Shown here: piece by piece, positions 1-6,935 of the stretch
Position numbering within the stretch: the stretch's first letter is position 1
Layout of the letters: every line of letters starts with the position of its first letter
Origin: Acidobacteriota bacterium
GTDB taxonomy: Bacteria; Acidobacteriota; Terriglobia; Terriglobales; Acidobacteriaceae
Assembly: GCA_021782675.1 (NCBI GenBank)
Contig: JAJXUS010000034.1
Location: forward strand, 1 to 7,114
Direction of reading: 5' to 3'
Length of the DNA: 7,114 nt
Notes under the pieces: generated by a model
What the model was told of the DNA's origin: nothing
Databases searched by the model: none
The model's input: only the letters and a program-made list of their open reading frames with translations
Program-made: the position numbers and the translations under genes

Positions 1-156
1 CTTCAGCATTTCCTGTTCAATAACGAGAATATTTGGCGGTGGCCCACCTTTTTGCTTCTGCGCTACCAGGGAATCAGGTTGTGTCAAAAATACCGCGGCG
101 GCCAGACTGCCAATTGCCAGAACTGCAAGGCTGGGTACTGCAAGCAATCGCTTCAT
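1..156 (-). CDS. Exported protein of unknown function, N-terminal 52 residues only
   Basis: The gene begins with ATG at 156 and reads leftwards without a stop to the window edge, so only 52 codons are visible. A Shine-Dalgarno-like AGGGAGGG lies about nine bases upstream of the ATG, which supports this start. The protein opens with MKRLLAVPSLAVLAIGSLAA, a basic n-region followed by a hydrophobic stretch to about residue 24. This is a signal peptide or a single membrane anchor. A polar linker (QKQKGGPPP, 33-41) follows, then NILVIEQEMLK. The short segment after the proline run resembles the first beta strand of a small stress-barrel-like or antibiotic-monooxygenase-like domain that I associate with acidobacterial exported proteins, but this is a weak impression from ten residues. 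The gene is divergent from the Ig-domain gene at 612. Function cannot be assigned from this fragment. Confidence 0.75.
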   Translation of the reverse strand, partial: MKRLLAVPSLAVLAIGSLAAAVFLTQPDSLVAQKQKGGPPPNILVIEQEMLK

Positions 157-301
157 AGAGAATCGCCCTCCCTGGGCGGAGACTGCAATGACGTACAGCA
201 GATCGCCGAAAACTCGTTGGTCGGAGGGGACCTGAAACTTTCAGAGGGGATACATCCGGGGCTGAAAACTGGCCGCACCTTAAAAGTTCAAGGCCGCTGC
301 G

Positions 302-331
302 ACTATAACCGGACGGACTGTGACCGCGCAA
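302..331 (-). promoter_or_regulatory. Candidate sigma-70 promoter for the leftward exported-protein gene
   Basis: Reading leftwards, TATAGT (307 to 302) matches the -10 consensus at five of six positions. TTGCGC (331 to 326) sits 18 bases upstream as a poor -35 with three of six matches. Transcription would start near 295, about 140 bases before the ATG at 156. The -10 is reasonable but the -35 is weak, so this is only a candidate. Confidence 0.3.
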
Positions 332-338
332 GCGATTC

Positions 339-439
339 TTTTGCTTGCGTCAGAGCTCCGGTCCGCACGCTCTGCGATGGCCGCCGCTGCGCTGCGGCCA
401 CCGGCCGGGCTGCCTGATTGCCGGCCCGGCGAAGCAAAA
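339..439. other. GC-rich block able to fold into a four-way (cloverleaf-like) junction
   Basis: An outer 8-bp inverted repeat, TTTTGCTT (339-346) and AAGCAAAA (432-439), encloses three adjacent hairpins. Hairpin A spans 348-376 (CG, bulged T, CAGAG pairing with CTCTGCG). Hairpin B spans 378-400 (TGGCCGC with GCGGCCA). Hairpin C spans 404-430 (GCCGGGC with GCCCGGC). All stems except A are perfect. It lies immediately upstream of the predicted rightward promoter, so it would act as DNA (cruciform, protein site, palindromic repeat) or as part of a leftward transcript antisense to it. It is too long and lacks the conserved features for a tRNA. High GC content makes some hairpins expected by chance. 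Confidence 0.35.
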
Positions 440-445
440 ATTCAT

Positions 446-474
446 TTGACCGCCGCACTGTGCCGCGGTATTGT
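446..474 (+). promoter_or_regulatory. Predicted sigma-70 promoter of the Ig-domain protein gene
   Basis: TTGACC (446-451) matches the -35 consensus at five of six positions. It is separated by exactly 17 bases from TATTGT (469-474), a four-of-six match to the -10. Transcription would begin near 481, giving a leader of about 130 bases before the ATG at 612. The position, orientation and optimal spacer make this the best promoter candidate in the window. Confidence 0.5.
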
Positions 475-611
475 TCGGATGTCCTCGAAATTGCACGTCC
501 CCCCTGCCGGTTCAGACCCCCAATCTGAGATTTCTTCCGGTGTGCAGCTTTGGGTTCCCCCCGATCCATGGACCGTTTCCACCTGTTCCATCGTTGTCAG
601 GAGTCTTCACC

Positions 612-2879
612 ATGCCCAAAAACTTTCTGCCTTCACGTGCCCCGCTCGCGTTTGCCACCTTGCTATTCGCTTCCTTTGCCAGTGCGCAAACTTCCGTACA
701 GGTCTTCAGCCCGGTCAACGTGCGGCCCTCCACGCAGGGCACAGGGTATGGAACGGCTGCCGATGTCTTCAACAGCTCCACCCTGAACCTGGCCTGCCCG
801 AGCAGCGGACCGATCACGGCCGTTCTCTCCTCCACGCCAGACGGCAAGGGCAACCTGCTGGTCGACAACAGCATTAACGTTACGGTGACCTCGGGCAGCT
901 CCATAACCGGGCCGACCAACGTCTGCCTGGCGGACCGCTCCAACACGCCCGGCATCATCATCGGTGACTGCTTCACCGCTGCCTACCAGACGCGTGCCGG
1001 CTCACTGATCGGCGTCGATCCCGACACCCTGACGGCGACCGGCGGGGTGCTCCCGATTGATCTGGGCCCTGGCCTGCAACCCGGCAGCCAGCAGGTACAG
1101 ATCGCGCTGACCGACACCGGCGGCTATCTCGCGAGCTCGTCCGTCTATCTCGCGACCAACTGCACCGCCACCGGCGTCTCCGGCCCCGGCAACATCACCG
1201 GCAATCCGATTCCGCAGACGAACCCGACGCAGCAGCAGCTTACGCAAAACTTCGCCTTCAACACCACCGCAGGACAGCAGGTAAAGTTCGTCTACGATCT
1301 GTCGCAGGCGCAGGCCGCCAATTCGCTGACCATCCAGCCGAACACAATTCCCGGAACCGAGGATTTGCCGATCAACCCGGCGACCTTCCAGTCCGTGTAT
1401 GAAACGGGCACATCTTTTGCAACGGCAAACTGCCTCATCCACTCCGGCGAAACAGTCAACGGAATGCCCGCCTGCAAACTCTATACACTGGCATGCTCGG
1501 TGGGAACCAGCGCCACCGAGAGCGGCGCAGAATGTCCGCGCTCCTCGCTGCCGAATGAAATCTTCCAGGATGTCTTCGACGGACCGGCCTTTACGCTCAC
1601 CGACATTCCGACTCCTGGCGGCACGGTCTTCCACGAAGGCATCGGCTTCCTGATGGCCAGCGAAGGCTGGAACGGCGGCCCTTGCGCCTTCGATCCCGCC
1701 TCCGGCCTGCAGGATTTGCCCTGCCCCCAGAACCTGCTCACCAACTTCAGCGGCCCCGGTCTGTTCATCATGAGCGGCGGCACCTCGCATCCCAACTCCG
1801 CCTTTATCGCCGTTGCCCAGGTGCCCGAAGATCTCACCTCTGTCTCCGTGGCCAACGAACAGCCGGGATACTGGATCAACACGCGTCAGGCGATGGTCAC
1901 CTTGTCCAGCCAGCCGCCTTCGCTCAAGGGAACCTCCTTACCCGGCGCCAACAACTTTGTGCCTGCGCCGATTGCGAGCATCACCTATGGCGTTTCGGCC
2001 GCGAATCAAGTGCCAACGCCAGCCGCTCCCGCAACCACTGACACGGTGGTAGCGAACGGCATTCCGTGCCCGACGCCTTCCAATCCGCTGGATCCGCCGG
2101 CGACAACCTTCACCACCGCCGCCCAGACGGTCAACTTCGACAGTGATGGCACCTACCTGCTGCACTACTACGCACAGGACTGCGCCGGCACGCGGGAGTA
2201 TCACTTCACCCAGAACACGCAGGGCAACTGGTCCACCAGCTACTACACCGTGCCGGTGAACGTCGATACGGTTCCTCCCGTGATCGCCAGCGGTCCCACG
2301 CTTTCGCCCGCAGCCGGGCCAAATGGCGCCTACACCGTGGGTGAGACCGTGACCGCCACCTACTCTTGCACGGATGACCGCTCCGGACTGGTGCAGTGCG
2401 GCGCGACCACCTACCCGTTCACGGCGCAGAAGCTGGCCTCCGGCACGCTCACCAGCCCGGTCAACACCTCCACGCCCGGCACAAAGACCTACACGGTCAC
2501 GGCTGTGGATGCGGCGGGCAACCACGCCTCCGTCAGCGTGCAGTACACCGTCATCGCCGCCTATGACGCATCCATTCATCTGCGTCTGGACAGCAGCACG
2601 GTGCGCGCCAATCAGGTGGCTGTAGCCTTTGTCCAGGTGGCCCCGAGCAATGGCCACACCGCGACCGGCACAGTGACGCTGCTCGATGGCACGCAGCCGC
2701 TTCGCACCGAACGGCTGCACGGAGACGGCCAGACGAATTTCGTCTTCGGCCCGCTCTCCGTCGGGACCCACAGCATCAGCGTGCAGTACTCGGGAGATGC
2801 AATGCATCCCGCCGGGCAGTCCGCGCCGGCTACGTTGACGGTGCAGCCGGATAACGATGACGGAGGCAGCGGCAATTAG
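612..2879 (+). CDS. Large exported Ig-like-domain protein (755 residues), cysteine-containing
   Basis: The ATG at 612 is preferred over the in-frame upstream ATG at 471. It is preceded by AGGAG about eight bases upstream and starts a clean signal peptide (residues 1-25, cleavage after ASA, before QTSVQ). The mature chain is rich in Thr, Ser, Pro, Gly and Asn, lacks any later membrane helix, and is predicted to be beta-rich. Residues 26 to about 545 match no family I can name. Residues about 552-647 look like an HYR/Ig-type module (VDTVPPVI start, CTDDRSGLVQC at 586-596, AVDAAGN near 631-637). Residues about 652-745 look like a bacterial Ig-like group 3 domain (GTVTLLDG at 686, LSVGTHSISVQYSGDA at 715-730). 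The protein ends with a short acidic, glycine-rich tail (PDNDDGGSGN). There are 14 cysteines, an even number, compatible with disulfides outside the cytoplasm. No LPXTG, PEP-CTERM or autotransporter signal is visible. It is probably a surface or secreted adhesion or binding protein; its ligand is unknown. Confidence 0.88.
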   Translation: MPKNFLPSRAPLAFATLLFASFASAQTSVQVFSPVNVRPSTQGTGYGTAADVFNSSTLNLACPSSGPITAVLSSTPDGKGNLLVDNSINVTVTSGSSITGPTNVCLADRSNTPGIIIGDCFTAAYQTRAGSLIGVDPDTLTATGGVLPIDLGPGLQPGSQQVQIALTDTGGYLASSSVYLATNCTATGVSGPGNITGNPIPQTNPTQQQLTQNFAFNTTAGQQVKFVYDLSQAQAANSLTIQPNTIPGTEDLPINPATFQSVYETGTSFATANCLIHSGETVNGMPACKLYTLACSVGTSATESGAECPRSSLPNEIFQDVFDGPAFTLTDIPTPGGTVFHEGIGFLMASEGWNGGPCAFDPASGLQDLPCPQNLLTNFSGPGLFIMSGGTSHPNSAFIAVAQVPEDLTSVSVANEQPGYWINTRQAMVTLSSQPPSLKGTSLPGANNFVPAPIASITYGVSAANQVPTPAAPATTDTVVANGIPCPTPSNPLDPPATTFTTAAQTVNFDSDGTYLLHYYAQDCAGTREYHFTQNTQGNWSTSYYTVPVNVDTVPPVIASGPTLSPAAGPNGAYTVGETVTATYSCTDDRSGLVQCGATTYPFTAQKLASGTLTSPVNTSTPGTKTYTVTAVDAAGNHASVSVQYTVIAAYDASIHLRLDSSTVRANQVAVAFVQVAPSNGHTATGTVTLLDGTQPLRTERLHGDGQTNFVFGPLSVGTHSISVQYSGDAMHPAGQSAPATLTVQPDNDDGGSGN

Positions 2880-2922
2880 AGCATCTTATCGGCTGGCAGG
2901 AAACGCATGCGACCGGGTGGCC

Positions 2923-3000
2923 GTCATCCTGAGCGCAGCGAAGGACCTCTGCATTCCCAAAGGGAAAAAATGCACGGTTCTTCGCACGGCTCAGGATGAC
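2923..3000. repeat. 78-bp palindromic intergenic repeat folding into one long hairpin
   Basis: The arms GTCATCCTGAGC (2923-2934) and GCTCAGGATGAC (2989-3000) are perfect 12-bp inverted repeats. After a symmetric 3-by-3 mismatch, GCGAAG (2938-2943) pairs with CTTCGC (2980-2985). ACC/GGT (2945-2947 with 2976-2978), TGCATT/AATGCA (2950-2955 with 2969-2974) and CCC/GGG (2956-2958 with 2962-2964) follow, closing on an AAA loop. The whole element is therefore one imperfect hairpin between convergent genes. I recall the arm sequence, which translates in one frame as VILSAAKDL, as a dispersed repeat in Acidobacteriota and some other phyla; this is memory, not a search. Likely roles are a REP/MITE-like element and a bidirectional transcription stop. 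No other copy occurs in the window. The rest of 2880-3064 holds nothing else I can support. Confidence 0.75.
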
Positions 3001-3064
3001 AAACTTTACTCTCGAGCAACAGTAAGAATGGGATTACCCGCTGATGCAAAGCTGCTCTGGGCAC

Positions 3065-5122
3065 TCATCCCTGCGTGGCTGGCTCCAGCAACGGGGTAAC
3101 GATGGAGCTCGAAGACTCTTCCCACGCCGCCAGCCGCGTCAGCGTCAGCACCGTAATATCGTCATCCTGACCGAACGCGACGGCTGCTTCCATCGCCTGC
3201 TGGGCAGAGGGTTTGGACGCGAATAGCGCATGCAGCCGGTCAAAGCCGTAGAGCTCGCCCTCTGCGTTGCGCGCCTCCAGCAGGCCATCGGTGAACAGGC
3301 TCAACTGATCCCCGGTGTGCAGCCGCAATTCCATCTGGTCATACTGCGCGGCGGACACCAGGCCCAGCGGCAGGGAACCGTCGAGCGTGAGTTCGCGCCC
3401 ATTCAGGATTGGCGGCAGGTGGCCCGCATTGGCAAGCGTCACGCATCCGGTGCGATCCAGCCGCAAAATCACGGCAGTGACAAAGCCGTTCTGCATCCGC
3501 CCGCAGAGGCAGCGGTTCAGCTTGTTCAGCATCTCCGCCGGCGATGCCTGCGCATCGGACAGGGAGCGCAGCACGCCGACGATCAGGGACACGTTCATCG
3601 CCGCCTTCAGGCCCTTGCCGCTCACATCGCCCAGCGCCACGATCGTGGAGCCCGACGCCTCCGCAATGATCTGAAAGAAATCCCCGCCCACCTCCAGCGC
3701 CGGGCGATAGGCACTGGTCACGGCAAAACCCTCCAGCGGCGGCAGCTCCGCGGGAATCAGAACGCGCTGAATCTCCTGCGCGCTGTGCATCTCCCGCTCC
3801 AGCACACTTTGCCGCGCCTGCTGCTCCATGCTGTACCGGTAGACGGCATACAGCACCGCCAGAAACAGAAAAATCCCCGCCAGATCGGCCAGCGTGAACG
3901 TGATGCTGTCGATGATGAAAACCGGCGTGTTGATGACCTCGAAGATATGCCAGTGCGTAAACCGCTGTCCGGCTGCGCCCGCATCGCCGATGATGCTGAT
4001 CATCTGCGAGATCAATGCGCTGATGGCGACCGTCCACCGCGAATTTTCCAGATGTTGCCGTAAGCCCAGCCCAATCAGAATGAACGGGAAAACCTCGACC
4101 ACCATGATGAAGGTGGTAAAGATTGCATCGGCCCATTGCATGCCATGGCCGGCGCTACCCCAGAAAAATGCCAGCGCACCATCGGCAGCTCCTGCCGCCA
4201 ACGTCACTATCGCCAGAACATTCGTCAAACGGTGCAGCCTGCGATTGCCGTCCAGCCGCAGCAGATACAGCAGCAGAAACCACAGCGACACATGGTTCAG
4301 CACATACAGCGGCTGATTCAGCCCGCGTCCCCAGGCATAGGAGATTGAGATCTGAATCGGCGAGACGTCCTGCAGCAGCGCCAGCGCAACCGGCGTAATG
4401 GCAAAGATGGACAGCCATAAAAACAGCCGGGACTGACGATTGCGCAGCCACATGATTCCGCTGAGCAGCGCGACAAAGCCGTACAGCACCATCAGCGTGT
4501 ACTGATAGAGAAACTGCTTGGCCGACGCAGCCTCCGTCTGGTCCAGCTCTGCGGCAACGGAGTCCTGATCTCCCAGAATCGGAACGCCGGTAAGACCACC
4601 CAGCGAGTCCGGATCCACAAACAGCAGGGGAGACTTCCAGACGCGCACGGCCAGTATTCCCGCACCACTGCCGGGAAACGAAATCATCGTGAAGGGCGTG
4701 GTGTAGAACCATCTGGGATGCGGAGGGAGTTGTCCGCTGCCGCCGATGCGACGGCCGTTCCAGTACACCTCATAGGCGTCATTCACCGGCGGTATCAGCA
4801 GCGCAAGCGGCACACCGGGCGCCGCGGGGCTGCCCTGGAGATGCAGCCGGTACCATCCGAAGCCCGTTTCGTCATGATTCGTCGCATCGCCCCAGGAGCT
4901 GGTGGCGGAGAGGGTTCTCCACTGCGCGTCGTTATAGGAAGGAAGAGCCCACGCCGGATTGTCGCCGCGATGAAACTTCCACGGGCCGGTGAGCGCAATC
5001 GATCCGCGCCCGAGTGCTTCGAGAGAATTTCCTGCCGGCCCGTCGGCGCCACGCGCCCCCGGAGCCATAAAAAAAATCACCGCGAGAGTCAGCAAAATCG
5101 TTGCTTTGGCCCGCGTCAACAT
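3065..5122 (-). CDS. Transmembrane receptor-type SpoIIE/RsbU Ser/Thr protein phosphatase (685 residues)
   Basis: The chain starts with a signal peptide (residues 1 to about 25, ending GARGA). A periplasmic domain (about 40-170) with the look of a galactose-binding-like beta-sandwich follows: GPWKF at 46-50, YNDAQW at 63-68, WYRLHL at 90-95, VYWNGRRIGGSG at 119-130. About seven hydrophobic helices lie between 204 and 430 (near 204-225, 232-251, 273-290, 300-320, 334-354, 364-380, 410-430), an architecture like 7TMR-DISM receptors. A helical linker ending AQEIQRVLIP (448-457) leads into the PPM-type phosphatase domain. Metal-site motifs are intact: GGDFF 479-483 (Asp481), GDVSGKG 498-504 (Asp499), NAGH 565-568, FTDGLLEA 610-617 (Asp612), GQDDDITVL 651-659 (Asp654, Asp655). 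It should dephosphorylate a cytoplasmic Ser/Thr phosphoprotein, classically an anti-anti-sigma factor, in response to an external cue. No partner kinase or STAS protein is nearby. The ATG at 5122 lacks a strong ribosome binding site; a TATAAC -10-like hexamer lies at 5165-5160 without a clear -35. Confidence 0.93.
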   Translation of the reverse strand: MLTRAKATILLTLAVIFFMAPGARGADGPAGNSLEALGRGSIALTGPWKFHRGDNPAWALPSYNDAQWRTLSATSSWGDATNHDETGFGWYRLHLQGSPAAPGVPLALLIPPVNDAYEVYWNGRRIGGSGQLPPHPRWFYTTPFTMISFPGSGAGILAVRVWKSPLLFVDPDSLGGLTGVPILGDQDSVAAELDQTEAASAKQFLYQYTLMVLYGFVALLSGIMWLRNRQSRLFLWLSIFAITPVALALLQDVSPIQISISYAWGRGLNQPLYVLNHVSLWFLLLYLLRLDGNRRLHRLTNVLAIVTLAAGAADGALAFFWGSAGHGMQWADAIFTTFIMVVEVFPFILIGLGLRQHLENSRWTVAISALISQMISIIGDAGAAGQRFTHWHIFEVINTPVFIIDSITFTLADLAGIFLFLAVLYAVYRYSMEQQARQSVLEREMHSAQEIQRVLIPAELPPLEGFAVTSAYRPALEVGGDFFQIIAEASGSTIVALGDVSGKGLKAAMNVSLIVGVLRSLSDAQASPAEMLNKLNRCLCGRMQNGFVTAVILRLDRTGCVTLANAGHLPPILNGRELTLDGSLPLGLVSAAQYDQMELRLHTGDQLSLFTDGLLEARNAEGELYGFDRLHALFASKPSAQQAMEAAVAFGQDDDITVLTLTRLAAWEESSSSIVTPLLEPATQG

Positions 5123-5198
5123 GGCACGAGCATACCACTCGGGCCCCTGGGATCACGCAGTTATAACGCAGGGCCACGCGGCGCTGGCGCGACCGCGC

Positions 5199-5498
5199 TC
5201 ACACCTCGCCGCGGGGTTTCGCCGCGAGGATGGCGGCATCCTCCCGATGCAGCCAGGTGATGGCACTGAAGGCTCCGATCCAGGATCCCGCTGCGGCAAA
5301 GAGAACGTAAACGGGATTGCCCGTATAGCTGATCACGACAAAGGCCGCCAGCAGATACCAGAGGCTGCTCCAACTGGCTGCAACCACCCGCCGCCGGGCC
5401 GTTACCGCTGCCGTAAACAGGACATAGACCGCGTCCGTGGCCGCCGTGGAGACCACCACGCCAATCGCCACCAGTGGGTTGGGTGCGTGCATTGTCAT
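5199..5498 (-). CDS. Small three-helix inner-membrane protein of unknown function (99 residues)
   Basis: Three hydrophobic segments are visible, near residues 8-32, 42-58 and 62-83, with a basic ARRR loop (34-37) after the first and a charged C-terminal tail (HREDAAILAAKPRGEV). An octapeptide recurs: VYVLFTAA at 24-31 in helix 1 and VYVLFAAA at 63-70 in helix 3. Asp22 lies within helix 1, which is unusual for a simple membrane anchor. AAGGAGAGGGGG lies upstream of the ATG at 5498; the A/G run ends about five bases before it, which favours this start over the in-frame Met3. It sits between the MFS transporter gene (84-base gap) and the phosphatase gene (76-base gap), on the same strand. I do not recognise a named family; small membrane proteins of about 90 residues with this look are common and uncharacterised. 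Codon use and length support a real gene. Confidence 0.8.
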   Translation of the reverse strand: MTMHAPNPLVAIGVVVSTAATDAVYVLFTAAVTARRRVVAASWSSLWYLLAAFVVISYTGNPVYVLFAAAGSWIGAFSAITWLHREDAAILAAKPRGEV

Positions 5499-5582
5499 GG
5501 CATCCCCCTCTCCTTTACAGCGCGAGTGTACGCTGCACGCTCTTCTGGCTTTCTGGATTTTTGCCTGGCCGCCTGAATTTCC

Positions 5583-6887
5583 TCAGGACCGGATCGGCTC
5601 GATACGTCCCAACAAAAAGACATAGCTGAAGATGCCGACAACCAGATACGCGGCAGCCACCGCAAAGGCGCCACTGAAGCTCCCGTGTCGGGCCACCAGA
5701 TATCCCGTGACGACAGGCGCGGCAATCCCTGAAAGCTGGTTGGAAAAATTCACGATTCCTCCCACTGCGCCCACTGAGCCGCGCGGCACGATCAGCGACG
5801 GAATCGACCATCCAATGGGCGCTGCCGCCGAAAGGCCCGCAATGCTCAGGCTGATCCAGAACAGCGCGGCTACGGGCGCGTGGACATGGCTGGCCACCAG
5901 TATGCCTAACCCACACATCGTGCCACCAATAAGAATTACCGACCGCACGCGCGAAGCATCGCGGCCCCGCTGAATCAGCGCGTCTGCAAGCCAGCCGCCC
6001 ACCAGCAGATCCGCAGCCGCCGCCACCAGCCATGCAATGCCCGTGTACAGAAACGACCGCTCGGCGCTGATCCGCATCGCCGAGGAGAGATACACCGGCA
6101 GCCACGTCAGCAGCAGATAAAAGACGTAGTTATAGGCGCCAAACCCAAGCGCCAGCCCAATCACCTTCGGCTGCTGCAGCAAATCGCCGAGCGGCATTTG
6201 CGGCTCCGTGGAAGCGGAATCGCCGGCCGCCGCGTCGCGGTCGATCAGCGCGCGCTCCGCGTGCGACAGCGCCGCATCCTCGTCCGGGTCGCGATAAACC
6301 GCCGCGAAGACGAAGAAGTACGCCAGACTCAGGGCACCCGTAAAGGCGAAGCTCCAGCGCCAGCCAATGTGCAGCAGCAGCAACCCGATGAGCGGCACGC
6401 CAATCGCCGAGGCCAGTTTGGCCGAGGCATCGAACATCGCCGTCGCCAGGCTGCGCTCTTCCGCCGGAAACCACAGGCCGATGGCCTTTGCATTGGCAGG
6501 GAACACCGGCGCTTCCCCCACTCCGAGCAACAGGCGAGCGCTGAGAAACGCCGGCACCCCCGGCGCTAGCCCCGCGGCAAACGACGCAGCGCTCCACAGG
6601 AGAATTCCGACGCGCACCACCGGCCGCACGCCGAAGCGATCGAGCAGTACGCCGATGGGAAGCTGACAGAGCGCGTAGGTCCAGTTATAGGCTCCGGCCA
6701 GATAGCCAAACGCAATGGCCGACAGGCCGAAGCTGCGCACCAGCGCGTCATGCGACACCGTCAGGTTGACGCGGTCAAAGTAACTGACGATGACGCCCGC
6801 GCCCAGCAGCCACGCGATGCGCCAGCGGCGGCGCGGAATTGCTGCCATTGCGCGCTCAAACGGATTGTCAGTGGATGGGACAGCCAT
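5583..6887 (-). CDS. MFS transporter, anion:cation symporter (sugar-acid/organic-anion) type
   Basis: This 434-residue protein has the usual length and the twelve-helix pattern of the major facilitator superfamily, with a cytoplasmic loop between the halves at about 199-242. Features of the anion:cation symporter family (the group of hexuronate, glucarate and phthalate carriers) are clear. These are SYFDRVN in helix 1 (35-41), the motif-A-like GVLLDRFGVRP (79-89), ARLLLGVGEAPVFPA (117-131), WFP and ER (139-145), and GWRWSF (175-180). Late in the chain, VNFSNQLSGIAAP (379-391) fits the helix 10-11 region. It should import an organic anion with a cation, probably protons; the substrate cannot be fixed from sequence. 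The ATG at 6887 is preceded by AGGA at short spacing; Met14 (6848) is an alternative. A dehydrogenase gene ends 48 bases upstream, consistent with shared transcription and a catabolic role. Confidence 0.92.
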   Translation of the reverse strand: MAVPSTDNPFERAMAAIPRRRWRIAWLLGAGVIVSYFDRVNLTVSHDALVRSFGLSAIAFGYLAGAYNWTYALCQLPIGVLLDRFGVRPVVRVGILLWSAASFAAGLAPGVPAFLSARLLLGVGEAPVFPANAKAIGLWFPAEERSLATAMFDASAKLASAIGVPLIGLLLLHIGWRWSFAFTGALSLAYFFVFAAVYRDPDEDAALSHAERALIDRDAAAGDSASTEPQMPLGDLLQQPKVIGLALGFGAYNYVFYLLLTWLPVYLSSAMRISAERSFLYTGIAWLVAAAADLLVGGWLADALIQRGRDASRVRSVILIGGTMCGLGILVASHVHAPVAALFWISLSIAGLSAAAPIGWSIPSLIVPRGSVGAVGGIVNFSNQLSGIAAPVVTGYLVARHGSFSGAFAVAAAYLVVGIFSYVFLLGRIEPIRS

Positions 6888-6935
6888 GCGTCCTGACAGT
6901 GAGCAGAAGCTGACTGCAATGGTACGGGAGTGCGA

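Larger units (their letters stand above)
157..611. other. Divergent intergenic region (455 bp) with promoters and a structured block
   Basis: No convincing gene lies here. Open frames across it are short, lack a ribosome binding site, and have arginine-, cysteine- and proline-heavy compositions typical of chance frames in GC-rich DNA. The region holds the leader of the leftward gene (157 to about 300), a candidate leftward promoter (302-331), a GC-rich foldable block (339-439), a good rightward promoter (446-474), and a roughly 130-base leader before the ATG at 612. That leader contains a small hairpin, TCAGA at 512-516 pairing with TCTGA at 524-528. It also has three C-tracts (499-504, 517-521, 557-562) and AGGAG at 599-603. 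Confidence 0.7.

Noticed and set aside
339..439. tRNA or tmRNA gene suggested by the cloverleaf-like fold
   Set aside because: At about 101 bases with an 8-bp A/T-rich closing stem, it lacks a GTTCRA T-loop motif, a 7-base anticodon loop and a CCA-compatible acceptor end.
499..562. Three C-tracts (499-504, 517-521, 557-562) as a G-quadruplex on the minus strand or a phase-variable tract
   Set aside because: Only three tracts exist, with a long gap before the last, so a canonical four-tract quadruplex is not met. Runs of five or six bases are short for slippage-based switching and lie in the leader, not in the coding frame.
471..611. Upstream ATG at 471 as the start of the Ig-domain protein (802 residues)
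   Set aside because: The extra 47 residues are Pro/Cys-rich and would bury the signal peptide. The ATG lies on the predicted -10 element and has no ribosome binding site, whereas ATG 612 has AGGAG and a perfect signal peptide.
1938..2807. Long minus-strand open frame (289 codons) opposite the Ig-domain gene
   Set aside because: It lies wholly antisense to a gene with a signal peptide and domain hallmarks, and its product is Arg/Gly/His-rich without recognisable motifs. Long antisense frames are expected from third-position GC bias.
3161..3183. Second GTCATCCTGA-like copy resembling the arm of the 2923-3000 repeat
   Set aside because: The match covers about ten bases and encodes, on the minus strand, the conserved GQDDDITV motif of the phosphatase. 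There is no partner arm, so the similarity is best explained by coding constraint.
3230..4063. Plus-strand open frame (277 codons) opposite the phosphatase gene
   Set aside because: It mirrors the catalytic domain of the phosphatase, is rich in Gln, Arg and His, and has no domain signature. It is a shadow of the real gene.
5518..5535. Intrinsic terminator between the MFS and small membrane protein genes (CAGCG/CGCTG hairpin)
   Set aside because: The stem is only five pairs and no T-run follows it on the minus strand; the ribosome binding site of the next gene follows instead.
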